DNA of 64,000 bases, from NCBI RefSeq assembly GCF_021991875.1, contig NZ_JAHLKR010000016.1, positions 124,001 through 188,000 of the forward strand. Direction: 5' to 3'. How positions within the stretch are numbered: position 1 is the stretch's first letter; each line of letters starts with the position of its first letter. Under the pieces are notes generated by a model that saw only the letters and a list, made by a program, of their open reading frames with translations, did no database searches and had not been told where the DNA came from. The DNA comes from Mycetohabitans sp. B8. Its GTDB lineage: Bacteria; Pseudomonadota; Gammaproteobacteria; Burkholderiales; Burkholderiaceae. The position numbers were made by a program, and so were the translations under genes. Below, piece by piece: positions 1 to 9,354 of the stretch.

Positions 1-76
1 GAGCGCAGCCTGACGCGGCATTTGCGATGACGTATCGCGCGCCGGCGACCTTGCGATCGCTGGTCATGCCGCTGCG

Positions 77-916
77 TCAGTCGAACAGGCGCAGCAGGCC
101 GTCAAGCCCGACGTGATCGAACGCGCAGCTGGCGTGCTCACGCACCAGTGGCTTGGCGCGGAACGCGACTGACCAGCCGGCCGATGCCATCATCGGCAAG
201 TCATTCGAGCCGTCGCCGAGTGCGATCGCGCGTGATGGTTCAATGCCGAGTTGGGCACACGTGTCGAGCAACGTGCGCGCTTTCACGTCGCCATTGACAA
301 TTTCGCCGACCACGCGTCCGGTCAGCTTGCCGTCGACGATCTCCAGTGTGTTCGCCCGTGTGAAATCGAGCCCGAGCCGAGACTTTAGGCGCTCGGTGAA
401 GAACGTGAAGCCGCCTGACACCAGCAGGGTTCGCAGACCGGTGGCACGCGCGCCGTCGAGCATGGCCTGCGCGCCGGGCGACAGGCGCAAGCGCTGCTCG
501 TACACGTTCGCGAGCACATTGGCGTCCAGGCCGGCGAGCAGGCCGACGCGCCGCACCAGACTTTCGTTAAAATCCTTGATCTCGCCGCGCATTGCCGCCT
601 CGGTGATGGCCGCCACCTGCGTCTTCAAACCGCAGAAGTCGGCGATCTCGTCAATGCACTCGATCGTGATCAGCGTCGAGTCCATATCCATTGCGACAAG
701 GCCAAAATCCGTGAGCCGACGCGGTGGAACATACGCATGGTCGAGCTGGTGCGCGCCACAATATGCAGCGATATCGGCGCGTTGCGACGGACTCGCGTCG
801 CGCACGCGCAGCGCGTGCGCGTCGAGGCGCTCGGCATGCGTGCCGCCCGCCAACGCGGTTAGCAGTCGCAGATGGTCGTCAGACAGCGGCGCGGCGCTTT
901 GGATCACTAGATTCAT
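77..916 (-). CDS. serB: Phosphoserine phosphatase SerB
   Basis: The 279-residue protein removes phosphate from phosphoserine in the last step of L-serine synthesis, in the cytosol. It is a HAD-superfamily hydrolase. The nucleophile motif DMDST is at residues 77-81, and the late motif GDGSNDLPMM carries the Mg-binding aspartates. The first 70 residues form the N-terminal domain seen in proteobacterial SerB. Length and motif order match the family, and the ATG start is unambiguous. A TACAAT hexamer at 989-994 (minus strand) could be its -10 box, but I see no good -35. Function is well supported. Confidence 0.96.
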   Translation of the reverse strand: MNLVIQSAAPLSDDHLRLLTALAGGTHAERLDAHALRVRDASPSQRADIAAYCGAHQLDHAYVPPRRLTDFGLVAMDMDSTLITIECIDEIADFCGLKTQVAAITEAAMRGEIKDFNESLVRRVGLLAGLDANVLANVYEQRLRLSPGAQAMLDGARATGLRTLLVSGGFTFFTERLKSRLGLDFTRANTLEIVDGKLTGRVVGEIVNGDVKARTLLDTCAQLGIEPSRAIALGDGSNDLPMMASAGWSVAFRAKPLVREHASCAFDHVGLDGLLRLFD

Positions 917-1259
917 CGTTCTACAGGTGTCGGTGGTCGATGCGGATCGGCGGCGATCCGGGCCGCGTGCGTCGCGGCAAAAGCGGCTATTGTAGCGGCT
1001 CGCGGCGCGGGCACCGCGGGGTTGCGCGCCAGCTCGATGCAGTCATGTCGACTGGGCGGCTCGACGGTGGGCGCCCAACCTTGTCCCCGCCATCGTCCGG
1101 CATGTATAGCGGCCCAACGCGAAGAGCAGCGTCACGCCGAATGCCATGATGGCTGTTAGGACCGTGGACGATACGGGTCGGACCAGATGCGTTGTACAGC
1201 CTGAGCGGCTTGCCGGAACGGTAATGGTTTGATATGGCTCGCCACGCCGGTGACAAAGA
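917..1259. other. Non-coding or eroded stretch between serB and a hydrolase remnant
   Basis: I recognise no gene here. On the minus strand around 1100-1155 one frame gives a short hydrophobic stretch (ALTAIMAFGVTLLFALG-like) that could be the last trace of a membrane protein, but it is too short to name. The first 100 bases should hold the serB promoter. Confidence 0.4.
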
Positions 1260-1760
1260 TTACTTTGACGTTGCTAAAGAATCGAACGAGACCGCTGAAG
1301 CACGTTGTATCTGGGCGGTCAGAAACCATTCCATACCACGCACAATGACCCCTTGAAGATGTTTAGGTTCTTCACCGTCGTCTGGACACGTCAGGAAATG
1401 GTCGCCACACGGAATATACTCGGACACAAAGGGACGATCGTGTGCGATTAGATAGGCAATACCTGCTTCATAGTCGACTGCGGGCGCGTTTTGATCTCGT
1501 CCCCCCTGAACTAAATAAAGCTGTGCGTTGGAGGCGAGCGCATCTTTGGCCGACGATGCTAAGCCAATAGTACGCCAGTAGGCCGCTTGGTACCCCGCGA
1601 TTGCCTCACTCGACTGACATCCCTGATCTCGAAGTACTTGCTCCCACCGAGCCAACAAGCCTCAAGAAAGCCCGCGAAGCAATACCGTACTTTGCTTGGA
1701 CAACAGGGGGTGGAGATTCATGCGCTCGCGGGAGAATGGCCATATGCCAACGGGATGTAT
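1260..1760 (-). pseudogene. Degraded alpha/beta hydrolase (S9/dienelactone-like), C-terminal remnant
   Basis: The minus-strand frame from 1658 to 1260 reads as the C-terminal third of an alpha/beta hydrolase: a strand ending in LYLVQGGRDQNAP (acid residue), then CGDHFLTC (putative catalytic histidine), then a closing helix ending GMEWFL. The same frame continues upstream of 1662, interrupted by a TGA at 1662-1664. No N-terminal half with a GxSxG nucleophile elbow can be found. A TTG at 1656-1658 could in principle start a 132-residue protein, but without the nucleophile domain it would not be a working hydrolase. I treat it as a remnant; the family assignment is by pattern only. Confidence 0.5.
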
Positions 1761-1918
1761 CGCCTCTAATGTTTTCAAACAAGACAGTGGCGGGTTTTTC
1801 ATGCGGGCGCGTGTAGCCCATAGCGGCAACGCGGGATGGCCACCCGTCGCGGCATGGGCGATGCGCGCTACACTGACAAATACAGGAGCCATTCCGTGTA
1901 CAGCAAGGAGGCAATAAC

Positions 1919-2494
1919 ATGATGTTAAGCCGTTCGCGCACCCGATATCGAGCAGCAATCCGCCGCGTCGTGGTGTGGCTGAGACCGTTGATGCTGCCCA
2001 TGGTACTCGCCGCCGTGCCGGTGAGCGCCACGGCGCAGTTGCAACCGTTGCCCGAGGCGTCTGCGCCGCGGGTGAAGTACACCGTCAAGGTGACGTCGAA
2101 AACGTACGGCAATGCGCAGCAAACGCGCATTGTCCGCTCCGGACAGACCGATGACTACACATGGCGTATGCCTGCCCCCGGAGCGCCAGCCTCGGTGCCG
2201 CCGCGTTGTCCCGGCGCCTCCAGCGTGCCAGTCGATGCTGCTGGCGCGCCGATCCGGCAAATCCAACTCAGGCTCGCCCCGATCGTTGAGAACCATGTGG
2301 CGAATCTGCAACTGTACTTCAGCGGCCACGCGGTGCAGCGCACATCGACCGTGATCGTCGATGGCAAGCCGTTGGCCTGTCCCAAAACAGTGTCGTTCTC
2401 TCAAGTCACCCGGCTATCGTTATCGATCAATGGCAAGCCCAAGACGGTGACGTTGTCGGACGGCACGCGGTTGTCGGTGTCCGCCCAGTACTAG
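1919..2494 (+). CDS. Exported protein of unknown function
   Basis: This 191-residue protein has a basic N-terminus (RSRTRYRAAIRR) and a hydrophobic core (LMLPMVLAAVPVS), then a plausible signal-peptidase site near ATAQ at about residue 40, so it should be periplasmic. The mature part is rich in beta-type sequence and has two cysteines (PPRCPG and LACPK) that could form a disulfide. A strong Shine-Dalgarno AAGGAGG lies just before the ATG. I do not recognise the family; it resembles small exported proteins conserved in Burkholderia. It is intact although remnants lie on both sides. Its stop shares a CTAG with the stop of the fetB remnant on the other strand. Confidence 0.75.
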   Translation: MMLSRSRTRYRAAIRRVVVWLRPLMLPMVLAAVPVSATAQLQPLPEASAPRVKYTVKVTSKTYGNAQQTRIVRSGQTDDYTWRMPAPGAPASVPPRCPGASSVPVDAAGAPIRQIQLRLAPIVENHVANLQLYFSGHAVQRTSTVIVDGKPLACPKTVSFSQVTRLSLSINGKPKTVTLSDGTRLSVSAQY

Positions 2495-2640
2495 TGGTGC
2501 GTGGCCAACTCCCCGGTCATGCGCTTCAGCCCGAGCGACACGCCGGTCAATGTGTTGCCCAGGATCATGCCGACGATTGGTCTTGCATAGAGAGGCTCGT
2601 ACCAGGGCCTCTGAGAAAGGCTTATGCCAGGGAGAAATGC
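2491..2640 (-). pseudogene. fetB: fetB (iron-export ABC permease, UPF0014) fragment
   Basis: The minus-strand frame contains RPWYEPLYARPIVGMILGN followed by TLTGVSLGLKRMTGEL. This is the central membrane motif of FetB-type permeases (Pro-x-x-Gly-Met-Ile-x-Gly-Asn). It then runs into a stop at 2491-2493 after about 39 matching residues, whereas the full protein is about 260 residues. Sequence upstream in the same frame (to 2850) does not resemble the FetB N-terminus. No fetA ATPase is nearby. It is therefore an isolated internal piece of a lost transporter gene. Confidence 0.6.
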
Positions 2641-2939
2641 GATCGACTGCAAACAGGCCGACAGCGCCCCCCATGAGCCGGCCCAAATCGAGCCGATATC
2701 GTCCGGCCGCCGCTCTAAGTACGTGCGGGCACGTTCAAGTAGCCGCCCGTCGGGGGGGGGGCAGGCCAGCGCATTGATTACACGCGGTGAGGCTGCTCGA
2801 TCCGTTCGCGGCGCTGATTTCGCTGCCTTAGCCGAGTAACAATAAGCCATTGCCGTGCCAGTGCAAACCGTAGGGCGTGGCGCGACGGCTCATTGCGTCA
2901 GCCCCCAGCGCGACGCGCAACCCAGGGGCCGCCCCGGCG

Positions 2940-3172
2940 TATCTAAACCCCTTGCTTTCCGAAAACGTGTTGCGCTTGCGCATCGCCGTGATTCGCGGTC
3001 TCGCGGCGCGGCATTGTGACGAGCTCGATCGCATCAGTGACTTCGATGCGCGCGCGGACCGGCTGGCCGAGCTAAACGTGATTGAGCAGGTGCGACGGTT
3101 GCGTGAGTCGCCGATCGTGCGTGGCGCTGCGCGCCGGCCCGGCCGTGCCTTGGCTGGTCTTTGCCACGGGCG
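2940..3172 (+). pseudogene. can: Beta-carbonic anhydrase remnant (C-terminal part)
   Basis: One plus-strand frame reads ...CDELDRISDFDARADRLAELNVIEQVRRL and then SPIVRGA. It corresponds to the conserved DEDARFDRLVELNVIEQV segment of beta-class carbonic anhydrases. The zinc-binding N-terminal half (CxDxR and HxxC) is absent and the C-terminal GWVYG motif is missing. It stops about 55 bases before the ybiT start codon. The enzyme hydrates CO2 to bicarbonate, so its loss here requires another copy elsewhere or a CO2-rich niche. Confidence 0.62.
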
Positions 3173-3187
3173 CTAGGGTGGTAAAAT
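3160..3187 (+). promoter_or_regulatory. Probable sigma-70 promoter of ybiT
   Basis: TTTGCC at 3160-3165 and TAAAAT at 3182-3187 are separated by 16 bases. Together they lie about 40 bases upstream of the GTG start of ybiT, directly after the carbonic anhydrase remnant. Confidence 0.45.
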
Positions 3188-3226
3188 ATTGGGTTTTCTC
3201 CCGAATCCTGCTTTGAGGACGTCCCC

Positions 3227-4819
3227 GTGCTGTCTACCGCGAACATTACGATGCAATTCGGGCCCAAGCCCTTGTTCGAAAATATCTCCGTCAAGTTCGG
3301 CGAGGGCAACCGCTACGGGCTGATTGGCGCGAACGGCTGCGGCAAGTCGACATTCATGAAGATCCTCGGCGGCGACCTGGAGCCCAGTGCCGGTACGGTC
3401 ATGCTCGAGCCGCATGTGCGTCTGGGCAAGTTGCGCCAGGACCAGTTCGCGTATGAGGATATGCGGGTGCTCGATGTCGTGATGATGGGCCACACCGAGA
3501 TGTGGCAGGCGATGAGCGAGCGCGACGCGATCTACGCGAACCCGCAGGCCAGCGACGACGACTACATGCGCGCGGCGGAGTTGGAAGCCAAGTTCGCCGA
3601 GTATGGCGGCTACACGGCCGAGGCGCGCGCCGGCGAGTTGTTGCTCGGCATCGGCATCGCGATCGAAGACCATAATGGGCCAATGAGCAACATCGCGCCC
3701 GGATGGAAGCTGCGCGTGTTGCTGGCGCAGGCGCTGTTCTCTGACCCAGACGTGCTGCTGCTGGACGAGCCGACGAATAACCTGGACATCAATTCGATCC
3801 GCTGGCTCGAGAACATCCTGAACGAGCGGGATTCGACGATGATCATCATCTCGCACGATCGGCACTTCTTGAACCAGGTCTGCACGCACATGGCGGATAT
3901 GGACTATGGCACGCTGAAGATCTACCCGGGTAACTACGACGATTACATGCTCGCGTCGGCGCAGGCGCGCGAGCGGCAGGCTGCCGCGAATGCGAAGGCC
4001 AAGGAGCGCATTGCGGACCTGCAGGACTTCGTGCGTCGCTTCTCCGCGAACAAGTCCAAGGCGCGCCAGGCGACGAGCCGGCTCAAACAGATCGACAAGA
4101 TCAAGATCGAGGAATTCAAGCCGTCGTCGCGTCAGAATCCATTTATCCGCTTCGAGTTCGACAAGAAGCTGCACAACATTGCGGTACGCGCCGAGCAAAT
4201 CACGAAGAAATATGATCGGACGATCTTCCAAAACCTGGACTTGTCCGTGCAGCCGGGCGAGAAGATCGCCATTGTTGGCGAGAATGGTGCCGGCAAGACC
4301 ACGTTGCTGCGTTCATTGTTCGGCAACCTGCCGCTGGATCATGGACACGTGAAGTGGGCCGAGAACGCGAATGTCGGCTATATGCCGCAGGACACGTCCG
4401 AGGCCTTTCCGGACGACGTGACGTTGACCGATTGGATCGACCTGTTCCGCCAGGAGGGCGACGACGAGACGATGGTGCGCGGCACGCTCGGGCGCCTGCT
4501 GTTTTCTGGCGACGACGTGAAGAAATCCGTCAAAGTGCTCTCGGGCGGCGAGAAAGGTCGGATGCTGTGGGGCAAGCTGATGCTCGGCCGGCATAACGTG
4601 CTGTTGATGGACGAGCCGACGAACCACATGGACATGGAGTCGATCGAGTCGCTGCAGATTGCGCTCGAGAAATACGAAGGCACGCTGATCTTCGTGTCGC
4701 ACGACCGTGAATTCGTCAACGGCCTGGCGGACCGGATCATTGAGGTCCGCCCGGACGGCACGATTGTCGACTTCAGTGGCCGCTACGACGAGTTCCTTGC
4801 CAGTCAGGGACTCGAATGA
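3227..4819 (+). CDS. ybiT: ABC-F family ATPase YbiT
   Basis: This is a 530-residue soluble protein with two ABC ATPase domains and no membrane segment, typical of the ABC-F group that acts on the ribosome. The first Walker A is GANGCGKST (residues 34-42) with Walker [12 protein letters not shown]. The second Walker A is GENGAGKTT near residue 350 with [12 protein letters not shown] charged linker with [11 protein letters not shown] lies between them. The N-terminus ([12 protein letters not shown]) and the [12 protein letters not shown] signature are YbiT-like rather than EttA or Uup. The start is GTG with GAGGA 8 bases upstream. Its stop overlaps the next gene's ATG (ATGA), so the two are translationally coupled. 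Confidence 0.95.
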   Translation: MLSTANITMQFGPKPLFENISVKFGEGNRYGLIGANGCGKSTFMKILGGDLEPSAGTVMLEPHVRLGKLRQDQFAYEDMRVLDVVMMGHTEMWQAMSERDAIYANPQASDDDYMRAAELEAKFAEYGGYTAEARAGELLLGIGIAIEDHNGPMSNIAPGWKLRVLLAQALFSDPDVLLLDEPTNNLDINSIRWLENILNERDSTMIIISHDRHFLNQVCTHMADMDYGTLKIYPGNYDDYMLASAQARERQAAANAKAKERIADLQDFVRRFSANKSKARQATSRLKQIDKIKIEEFKPSSRQNPFIRFEFDKKLHNIAVRAEQITKKYDRTIFQNLDLSVQPGEKIAIVGENGAGKTTLLRSLFGNLPLDHGHVKWAENANVGYMPQDTSEAFPDDVTLTDWIDLFRQEGDDETMVRGTLGRLLFSGDDVKKSVKVLSGGEKGRMLWGKLMLGRHNVLLMDEPTNHMDMESIESLQIALEKYEGTLIFVSHDREFVNGLADRIIEVRPDGTIVDFSGRYDEFLASQGLE

Positions 4820-5844
4820 GCGTGGAGGCGGCGCACCGGCCACTGCCCACGGTCGCGGTGCTGGCAACCGGTGGCACGATTGCCGGTGAGGCGGCCGACG
4901 CGGCCAGCACCGCCGACTACAAGGCCGGCGTGGTCAGCGTGGACAGGTTGCTTGCCACCGTGCCGGCGCTGGGCAGTATCGCGAGGATCCATGCGGAGCA
5001 GGTCGCGAACATCGACAGCAAGGACATGGGCGATGCGCTATGGATCACGCTGGCCCGCCGCATCAATGCTTTGCTCGCGCAGGACGACATCGATGGGCTA
5101 GTGATCGCGCATGGCACCGATACGCTGGAGGAGACGGCGTATTGGCTGCAGCTGACTGTGGCGAGCACGAAGCCGGTCGTGGTAACCGCGGCGATGCGGC
5201 CGTTGAGTGCATTGTCCGCCGATGGTCCGCTGAACCTGCTCAACGCGGTGACGCTTGCCGCCAATCCGCATGCCGCGGCGCGCGGCGTGCTCGTCGCGTT
5301 CGCGAACCAGATCCACGGCGCGCGCGACGTCACGAAGGTCAGCACGTATGCGATCGACGCATTTGCGTCGCCAGAAAGTGGTGTGCTCGGTTGGGTGCAG
5401 GACGGCCGCGTCGAGTTCCAACGGCGTGTGACGCGTGCGCATACAGTGGAATCGGTGTTCAAGCTCGATGTCATCGAGACGCAGGGCGCGCTGCCCGCGG
5501 TCCAGGTCGTTGTCAGTCATGCCGGCGCGTCACGGGCGATCGTTGACGCGCTGGTCGACGCCGGCGTGCGCGGCATCGTCGTCGCCGGCACGGGCAATGG
5601 TTCGATTCATGCGACGTTGCAGCAGGCGTTGGCCGATGCGCGTGCGAGTGGGGTCGCGGTAGTGCGTTCGTCGCGCGTCGGTTCCGGGCACGTAATGCGC
5701 AATGGCGCTGCGCCGGACGACGCGCTGGGCTTGGTGAGTGCCGGCACACTGAACCCATACAAGGCGCGCGTGCTGCTCGCGCTCGCGCTCGCGCATGGCT
5801 GGAGCGAGCTTGCGATGCTGCAGAGCTTGTTTGACCAGTATTGA
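4816..5844 (+). CDS. ansA: L-asparaginase (type II-like, probably cytosolic)
   Basis: The 342-residue enzyme hydrolyses asparagine to aspartate and ammonia. It shows the two family signatures: TGGTIAGEA, with the nucleophilic threonine near residue 20, and [18 protein letters not shown] later conserved lysine region is [16 protein letters not shown]. There is no hydrophobic signal peptide, so despite its type II-like sequence it should stay in the cytosol. It overlaps ybiT by four bases. The symbol is uncertain (ansA or ansB by convention); the family is clear. Confidence 0.93.
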   Translation: MSVEAAHRPLPTVAVLATGGTIAGEAADAASTADYKAGVVSVDRLLATVPALGSIARIHAEQVANIDSKDMGDALWITLARRINALLAQDDIDGLVIAHGTDTLEETAYWLQLTVASTKPVVVTAAMRPLSALSADGPLNLLNAVTLAANPHAAARGVLVAFANQIHGARDVTKVSTYAIDAFASPESGVLGWVQDGRVEFQRRVTRAHTVESVFKLDVIETQGALPAVQVVVSHAGASRAIVDALVDAGVRGIVVAGTGNGSIHATLQQALADARASGVAVVRSSRVGSGHVMRNGAAPDDALGLVSAGTLNPYKARVLLALALAHGWSELAMLQSLFDQY

Positions 5845-6206
5845 TTGCTGCCACGGCGGATGGCTGCCGTGACGCCGCGCCGATTGGCAGTTCTGTTGCG
5901 CACGGTTCCATGTGCAGCGCGACGGGGCGTCTGTCGGCGCACGCAGGTCCATGAGCGCTGCCAAACCGAGTTATATGGCAAGCACCACACGCGGTTGGCG
6001 TGTGATCGGATAAGAGCCTCGACGGCGACACCCGAGCTTCAGAAGCGCCGCCGCCAGGCATGAGCGTGCCTGCCGATAACTTATTGACATTACGTCAGAA
6101 ACCCAAGCGCCGATTGCGTAGACGGGGCAGTTAGGCTAAAATCATTCGTTTCTCGCTTGCCACACCGGTTCGACGCTCGGGTGGCTTTTATCCATAAGGA
6201 GTGTCT
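5845..6206. other. Intergenic region before rpsF
   Basis: The first 230 bases hold no recognisable gene on either strand. The last 90 bases carry the rpsF promoter and ribosome-binding site. Confidence 0.5.
6114..6142 (+). promoter_or_regulatory. Sigma-70 promoter of the rpsF operon
   Basis: TTGCGT (6114-6119) and TAAAAT (6137-6142) are separated by exactly 17 bases. They lie 65 bases before the rpsF start, on the correct strand, with no competing gene. Confidence 0.6.
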
Positions 6207-6584
6207 ATGCGTCACTATGAAATCACGTTCATCGTGCACCCCGACCAGAGCGAGCAGGTGCCCGCGATGATCGAGAAGTACAAGTCGACGATCGCCAGCC
6301 ACGGTGGCCAGATTCACCGTATCGAAGATTGGGGCCGCCGCCAGTTGGCCTACATGATCGAAAAGCTCGCGAAGGCGCACTACGTCTGCATGAATATCGA
6401 ATGTGACCAAGCCACACTCGACGAACTGGAACATGCGTTCAAGTTCAACGACGCGGTGCTGCGCCACCTGATCGTCAAGATGAAGAAGGCCGAGACCGGC
6501 CCGTCGCCGATGATGAAGGAAGTGCAGCGTGAGGAAGCGAAGAAGGCGGCTGCACAGTCGCAGGCTTCCGAAGCGCAGGCGTAA
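6207..6584 (+). CDS. rpsF: 30S ribosomal protein S6
   Basis: This is a component of the small ribosomal subunit that binds 16S rRNA together with S18. The 125-residue product begins [19 protein letters not shown], the canonical S6 N-terminus. I chose the ATG at 6207 because AAGGA ends 6 bases upstream and the protein then starts exactly like S6; the in-frame GTG at 6201 would lie inside that spacing. The tail is the usual basic/alanine-rich extension. First gene of the rpsF-priB-rpsR-rplI operon. Confidence 0.98.
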   Translation: MRHYEITFIVHPDQSEQVPAMIEKYKSTIASHGGQIHRIEDWGRRQLAYMIEKLAKAHYVCMNIECDQATLDELEHAFKFNDAVLRHLIVKMKKAETGPSPMMKEVQREEAKKAAAQSQASEAQA

Positions 6585-6623
6585 CGTAGCGGGCAATATC
6601 AGGGAACAGGCGCAAGCCGTCGC

Positions 6624-6932
6624 ATGCGCATGTCGAACCGGTTGCAGCTCGTGGCGAGCGTCATCGAGCGCGATCCGGTGCGTTATACGCCAGCCGGCGT
6701 GCCAATCGTCAATTGCGTGTTGCGGCACGAGTCGGAAGTTGTTGAGGCCGGTGTGAGTCGCCGCGTCGAGCTGACCATCCCAGCGCTGGCCGCCGGCGAC
6801 ATCAGCGGCAAAGTGGCGGCATGCGGGTTGGGCGTTCACGCGCATTTCGACGGTTTTCTGGCCCGACGACACCGTAACGCGAAAACCCTGGTATTTCACA
6901 TCACAGCATTGCAGGATATAGAAAAGGACTGA
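6624..6932 (+). CDS. priB: Primosomal replication protein N (PriB)
   Basis: The roughly 100-residue OB-fold protein binds single-stranded DNA and bridges PriA and DnaT in replication restart. The sequence [21 protein letters not shown] and the C-terminal [20 protein letters not shown] match betaproteobacterial PriB. Its position between rpsF and rpsR is the conserved one. The start may be ATG 6624 or ATG 6630; the shorter version (MSNRLQL) is closer to relatives. Confidence 0.95.
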   Translation: MRMSNRLQLVASVIERDPVRYTPAGVPIVNCVLRHESEVVEAGVSRRVELTIPALAAGDISGKVAACGLGVHAHFDGFLARRHRNAKTLVFHITALQDIEKD

Positions 6933-6934
6933 TC

Positions 6935-7210
6935 ATGGCTCGTCCCACTGGTAAGAAATTCGACAAGCGTCGCCAGCAACAGAACCCGCTGTTCAAGCGT
7001 AAGAAGTTCTGCCGCTTCACGGCAGCCGGCGTCGAGTACATCGACTACAAGGATATTGAGACGCTGAAGGACTTCGTTGGCGAAAACGGCAAGATCACGC
7101 CGGCGCGTCTGACTGGCACGAAGGCTCACTATCAACGCCAACTCGACACGGCGATCAAGCGCGCGCGCTTCCTCGCGCTGCTGCCGTACACGGACCTGCA
7201 CAAGGCCTAA
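6935..7210 (+). CDS. rpsR: 30S ribosomal protein S18
   Basis: This is a small-subunit protein of 91 residues and a partner of S6. The core [20 protein letters not shown] and the basic [17 protein letters not shown] segment are S18 hallmarks. It starts 2 bases after priB stops, so coupling is likely. Confidence 0.98.
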   Translation: MARPTGKKFDKRRQQQNPLFKRKKFCRFTAAGVEYIDYKDIETLKDFVGENGKITPARLTGTKAHYQRQLDTAIKRARFLALLPYTDLHKA

Positions 7211-7236
7211 GCCGGCGTCGATCAAGGAGAATTCGA

Positions 7237-7689
7237 ATGCAAGTTATTTTGTTGGAAAAGGTCGCCAACCTCGGTAATCTGGGCGACATCGTCAAGGTCA
7301 AGGACGGCTATGCACGTAACTTCCTAATTCCGCAGCGTAAGGCTCGCCGTGCGACGAAGGACGCGATCGCCGAATTCGAAGTGCGCCGTGCGGAACTCGA
7401 GAAGGTTGCGGCTGACAAGCTGGCCGCCGCGCAGGCCCAGGGCGAGAAGTTGGCCGGCCTGACGCTGCAGATTACGCAGAAGTCGGGTGTCGATGGCCGT
7501 CTGTTTGGCTCGGTCACGAATCAGGACATCGCCATCGCGCTCAAGCAGCAAGGCTTCGACGTCGAGAAAGCACAGGTGCGCCTGTCGCAAGGTCCGCTGA
7601 AGATCGTGGGTGACCATCCGGTGCAAGTGGCGCTGCACACCGATGTGGTGACGGACATCACGGTGTCGGTGCTCGGCGAGCACGCGTAA
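7237..7689 (+). CDS. rplI: 50S ribosomal protein L9
   Basis: The 150-residue large-subunit protein has the L9 N-terminal domain ([19 protein letters not shown]), the long connecting helix (residues about 40-75) and the C-terminal domain with GRLFGSVT. A clear AAGGAGAA Shine-Dalgarno precedes the ATG. Last gene before a strong terminator. Confidence 0.98.
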   Translation: MQVILLEKVANLGNLGDIVKVKDGYARNFLIPQRKARRATKDAIAEFEVRRAELEKVAADKLAAAQAQGEKLAGLTLQITQKSGVDGRLFGSVTNQDIAIALKQQGFDVEKAQVRLSQGPLKIVGDHPVQVALHTDVVTDITVSVLGEHA

Positions 7690-7721
7690 GACTGCTGCGC
7701 ACCTTCGAGTGTCGCGTGCAA

Positions 7722-7753
7722 GCAGGATCCGGGCAACCGGTTCCTGCTTTTTT
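7722..7753 (+). terminator. Rho-independent terminator after rplI
   Basis: An 11-base stem (GCAGGATCCGG with CCGGTTCCTGC, one mismatch) closes a GCAA tetraloop and is followed by six T at 7748-7753. It separates the ribosomal-protein operon from dnaB. Confidence 0.88.
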
Positions 7754-7800
7754 GTTTCATGCCATTGCGCCAATGGCTGAATGACCGATAATCGGTGTCC

Positions 7801-9189
7801 ATGAACGCTTCAAACCACGATCCGCAACTTGAGTCACTGAAGGTCCCGCCGCATTCGATTGAGGCCGAGCAGTCGGTGCTGGGCGGTTTGCTGCTCGACA
7901 ACGGCGCGTGGGACCGGATTGCGGACTTCCTGGGTCACCAGGATTTCTACCGCTTTGATCACCGGCTGATCTACGAGCACATCGGCAAGCTGATTGCCAC
8001 GTCGCGGCCTGCCGATGTGATCACGGTGTTCGAGTCGCTGTCCACCGCGGGCAAGGCGGACGATGTCGGCGGTCTTGCCTATTTGAATGCGCTCGCGCAG
8101 AACACGCCGAGCGCGGCGAACATCCGCCGGTATGCCGAGATCGTTCGTGACCGTGCGGTGTTGCGCAAGCTGGTGACCGTTGCCGACGAGATTGCCGGTG
8201 ATGCGTTCAATCCGCAGGGCAAGGAGGTCCGGCAGCTGCTCGACGAGGCCGAGGCAAAGGTCTTCTCAATCGCGGAGGAAGGTCAGCGCGGCACGCAAGG
8301 GTTTCTCGAAATCGGACCGTTGTTGACACAAGTGGTCGAACGGATCGACACGCTGTACCACACGGCAAATCCGAGCGATGTGACCGGCACGCCGACTGGC
8401 TTCCTTGACCTGGATCGGATGACCTCCGGAATGCACGGCGGCGAATTGATCATCGTTGCCGGACGGCCGTCGATGGGCAAAACCGCCTTTTCGATGAACA
8501 TCGGGGAATACGTCGCAGTCGAGTACGGTTTGCCGGTCGCGGTGTTCTCGATGGAAATGCCGGGCACGCAACTCGTGATGCGGATGCTCGGCTCGATTGG
8601 CCGGCTCGACCAACACCGGATGCGTACCGGGCGGCTGACCGACGAGGATTGGCCCAAGCTCACGCACGCGGTGCAGAAAATGAGTGAAGCGCAGATTTTT
8701 ATCGACGAGACGGGCGGGCTCAATCCGATGGAATTGCGCTCGCGGGCACGGCGACTAGCGCGTCAATGCGGCAAGCTAGGCTTGATTATTGTCGATTACC
8801 TGCAATTGATGACGGGCTCATCGCCGGGCGAAAACCGCGCGACAGAGATCTCCGAGATTTCGCGCTCGCTCAAGAGCTTGGCCAAGGAGCTTGACGTGCC
8901 GGTCATCGCGCTGTCTCAGCTGAACCGGGGGCTGGAGCAGCGGCCGAACAAGCGTCCAGTCATGTCCGATCTGCGCGAATCTGGTGCGATCGAACAGGAT
9001 GCGGACGTGATCCTGTTTATTTATCGCGACGAGGTTTACAATCCGGACAGCCCCGACAAGGGGACGGCCGAAATCATTATCGGCAAACAGCGGAACGGAC
9101 CGATTGGGCCCGTTCGCCTGACGTTCCTGGGGCCCTATACGAAATTCGATAATTTTGCTGGCGTGTCGACGTTCTACGACAGCGAATAA
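7801..9189 (+). CDS. dnaB: Replicative DNA helicase DnaB
   Basis: This hexameric 5'-3' helicase unwinds the replication fork. The 462-residue product has the DnaB N-terminal domain (VPPHSIEAEQSVLGGLLLDN, residues about 15-115), a linker and a RecA-like ATPase domain with Walker A AGRPSMGKT and Walker B LIIVDYLQLM, then the arginine-finger region SDLRESGAIEQDADVI. I chose ATG 7801; a GTG two codons upstream is also in frame. It lies directly after the S6-S18-L9 operon, a common arrangement. Confidence 0.97.
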   Translation: MNASNHDPQLESLKVPPHSIEAEQSVLGGLLLDNGAWDRIADFLGHQDFYRFDHRLIYEHIGKLIATSRPADVITVFESLSTAGKADDVGGLAYLNALAQNTPSAANIRRYAEIVRDRAVLRKLVTVADEIAGDAFNPQGKEVRQLLDEAEAKVFSIAEEGQRGTQGFLEIGPLLTQVVERIDTLYHTANPSDVTGTPTGFLDLDRMTSGMHGGELIIVAGRPSMGKTAFSMNIGEYVAVEYGLPVAVFSMEMPGTQLVMRMLGSIGRLDQHRMRTGRLTDEDWPKLTHAVQKMSEAQIFIDETGGLNPMELRSRARRLARQCGKLGLIIVDYLQLMTGSSPGENRATEISEISRSLKSLAKELDVPVIALSQLNRGLEQRPNKRPVMSDLRESGAIEQDADVILFIYRDEVYNPDSPDKGTAEIIIGKQRNGPIGPVRLTFLGPYTKFDNFAGVSTFYDSE

Positions 9190-9354
9190 CCGACATATGT
9201 CTTTAACGTCGCCATTTATGTCCGCTCGATTGCGTGCGCCACGCTAGTGCTGCACCGTGCCGCAGCGACACGCATATTACACATCGCGCAGGCAGGCGCC
9301 GCCCAGGTACAATACTGCACTTTTGTGTCAGCGCCCATTACTTCCGAGGGATTC

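Noticed and set aside
2624-2839. Plus-strand small open frames over the fetB region
   Set aside because: No ribosome-binding site, no similarity, and they lie over a remnant on the opposite strand.
3173-4231. Long open frame opposite ybiT
   Set aside because: Shadow of ybiT; Arg/Val/Leu-rich with no recognisable domain or ribosome-binding site.
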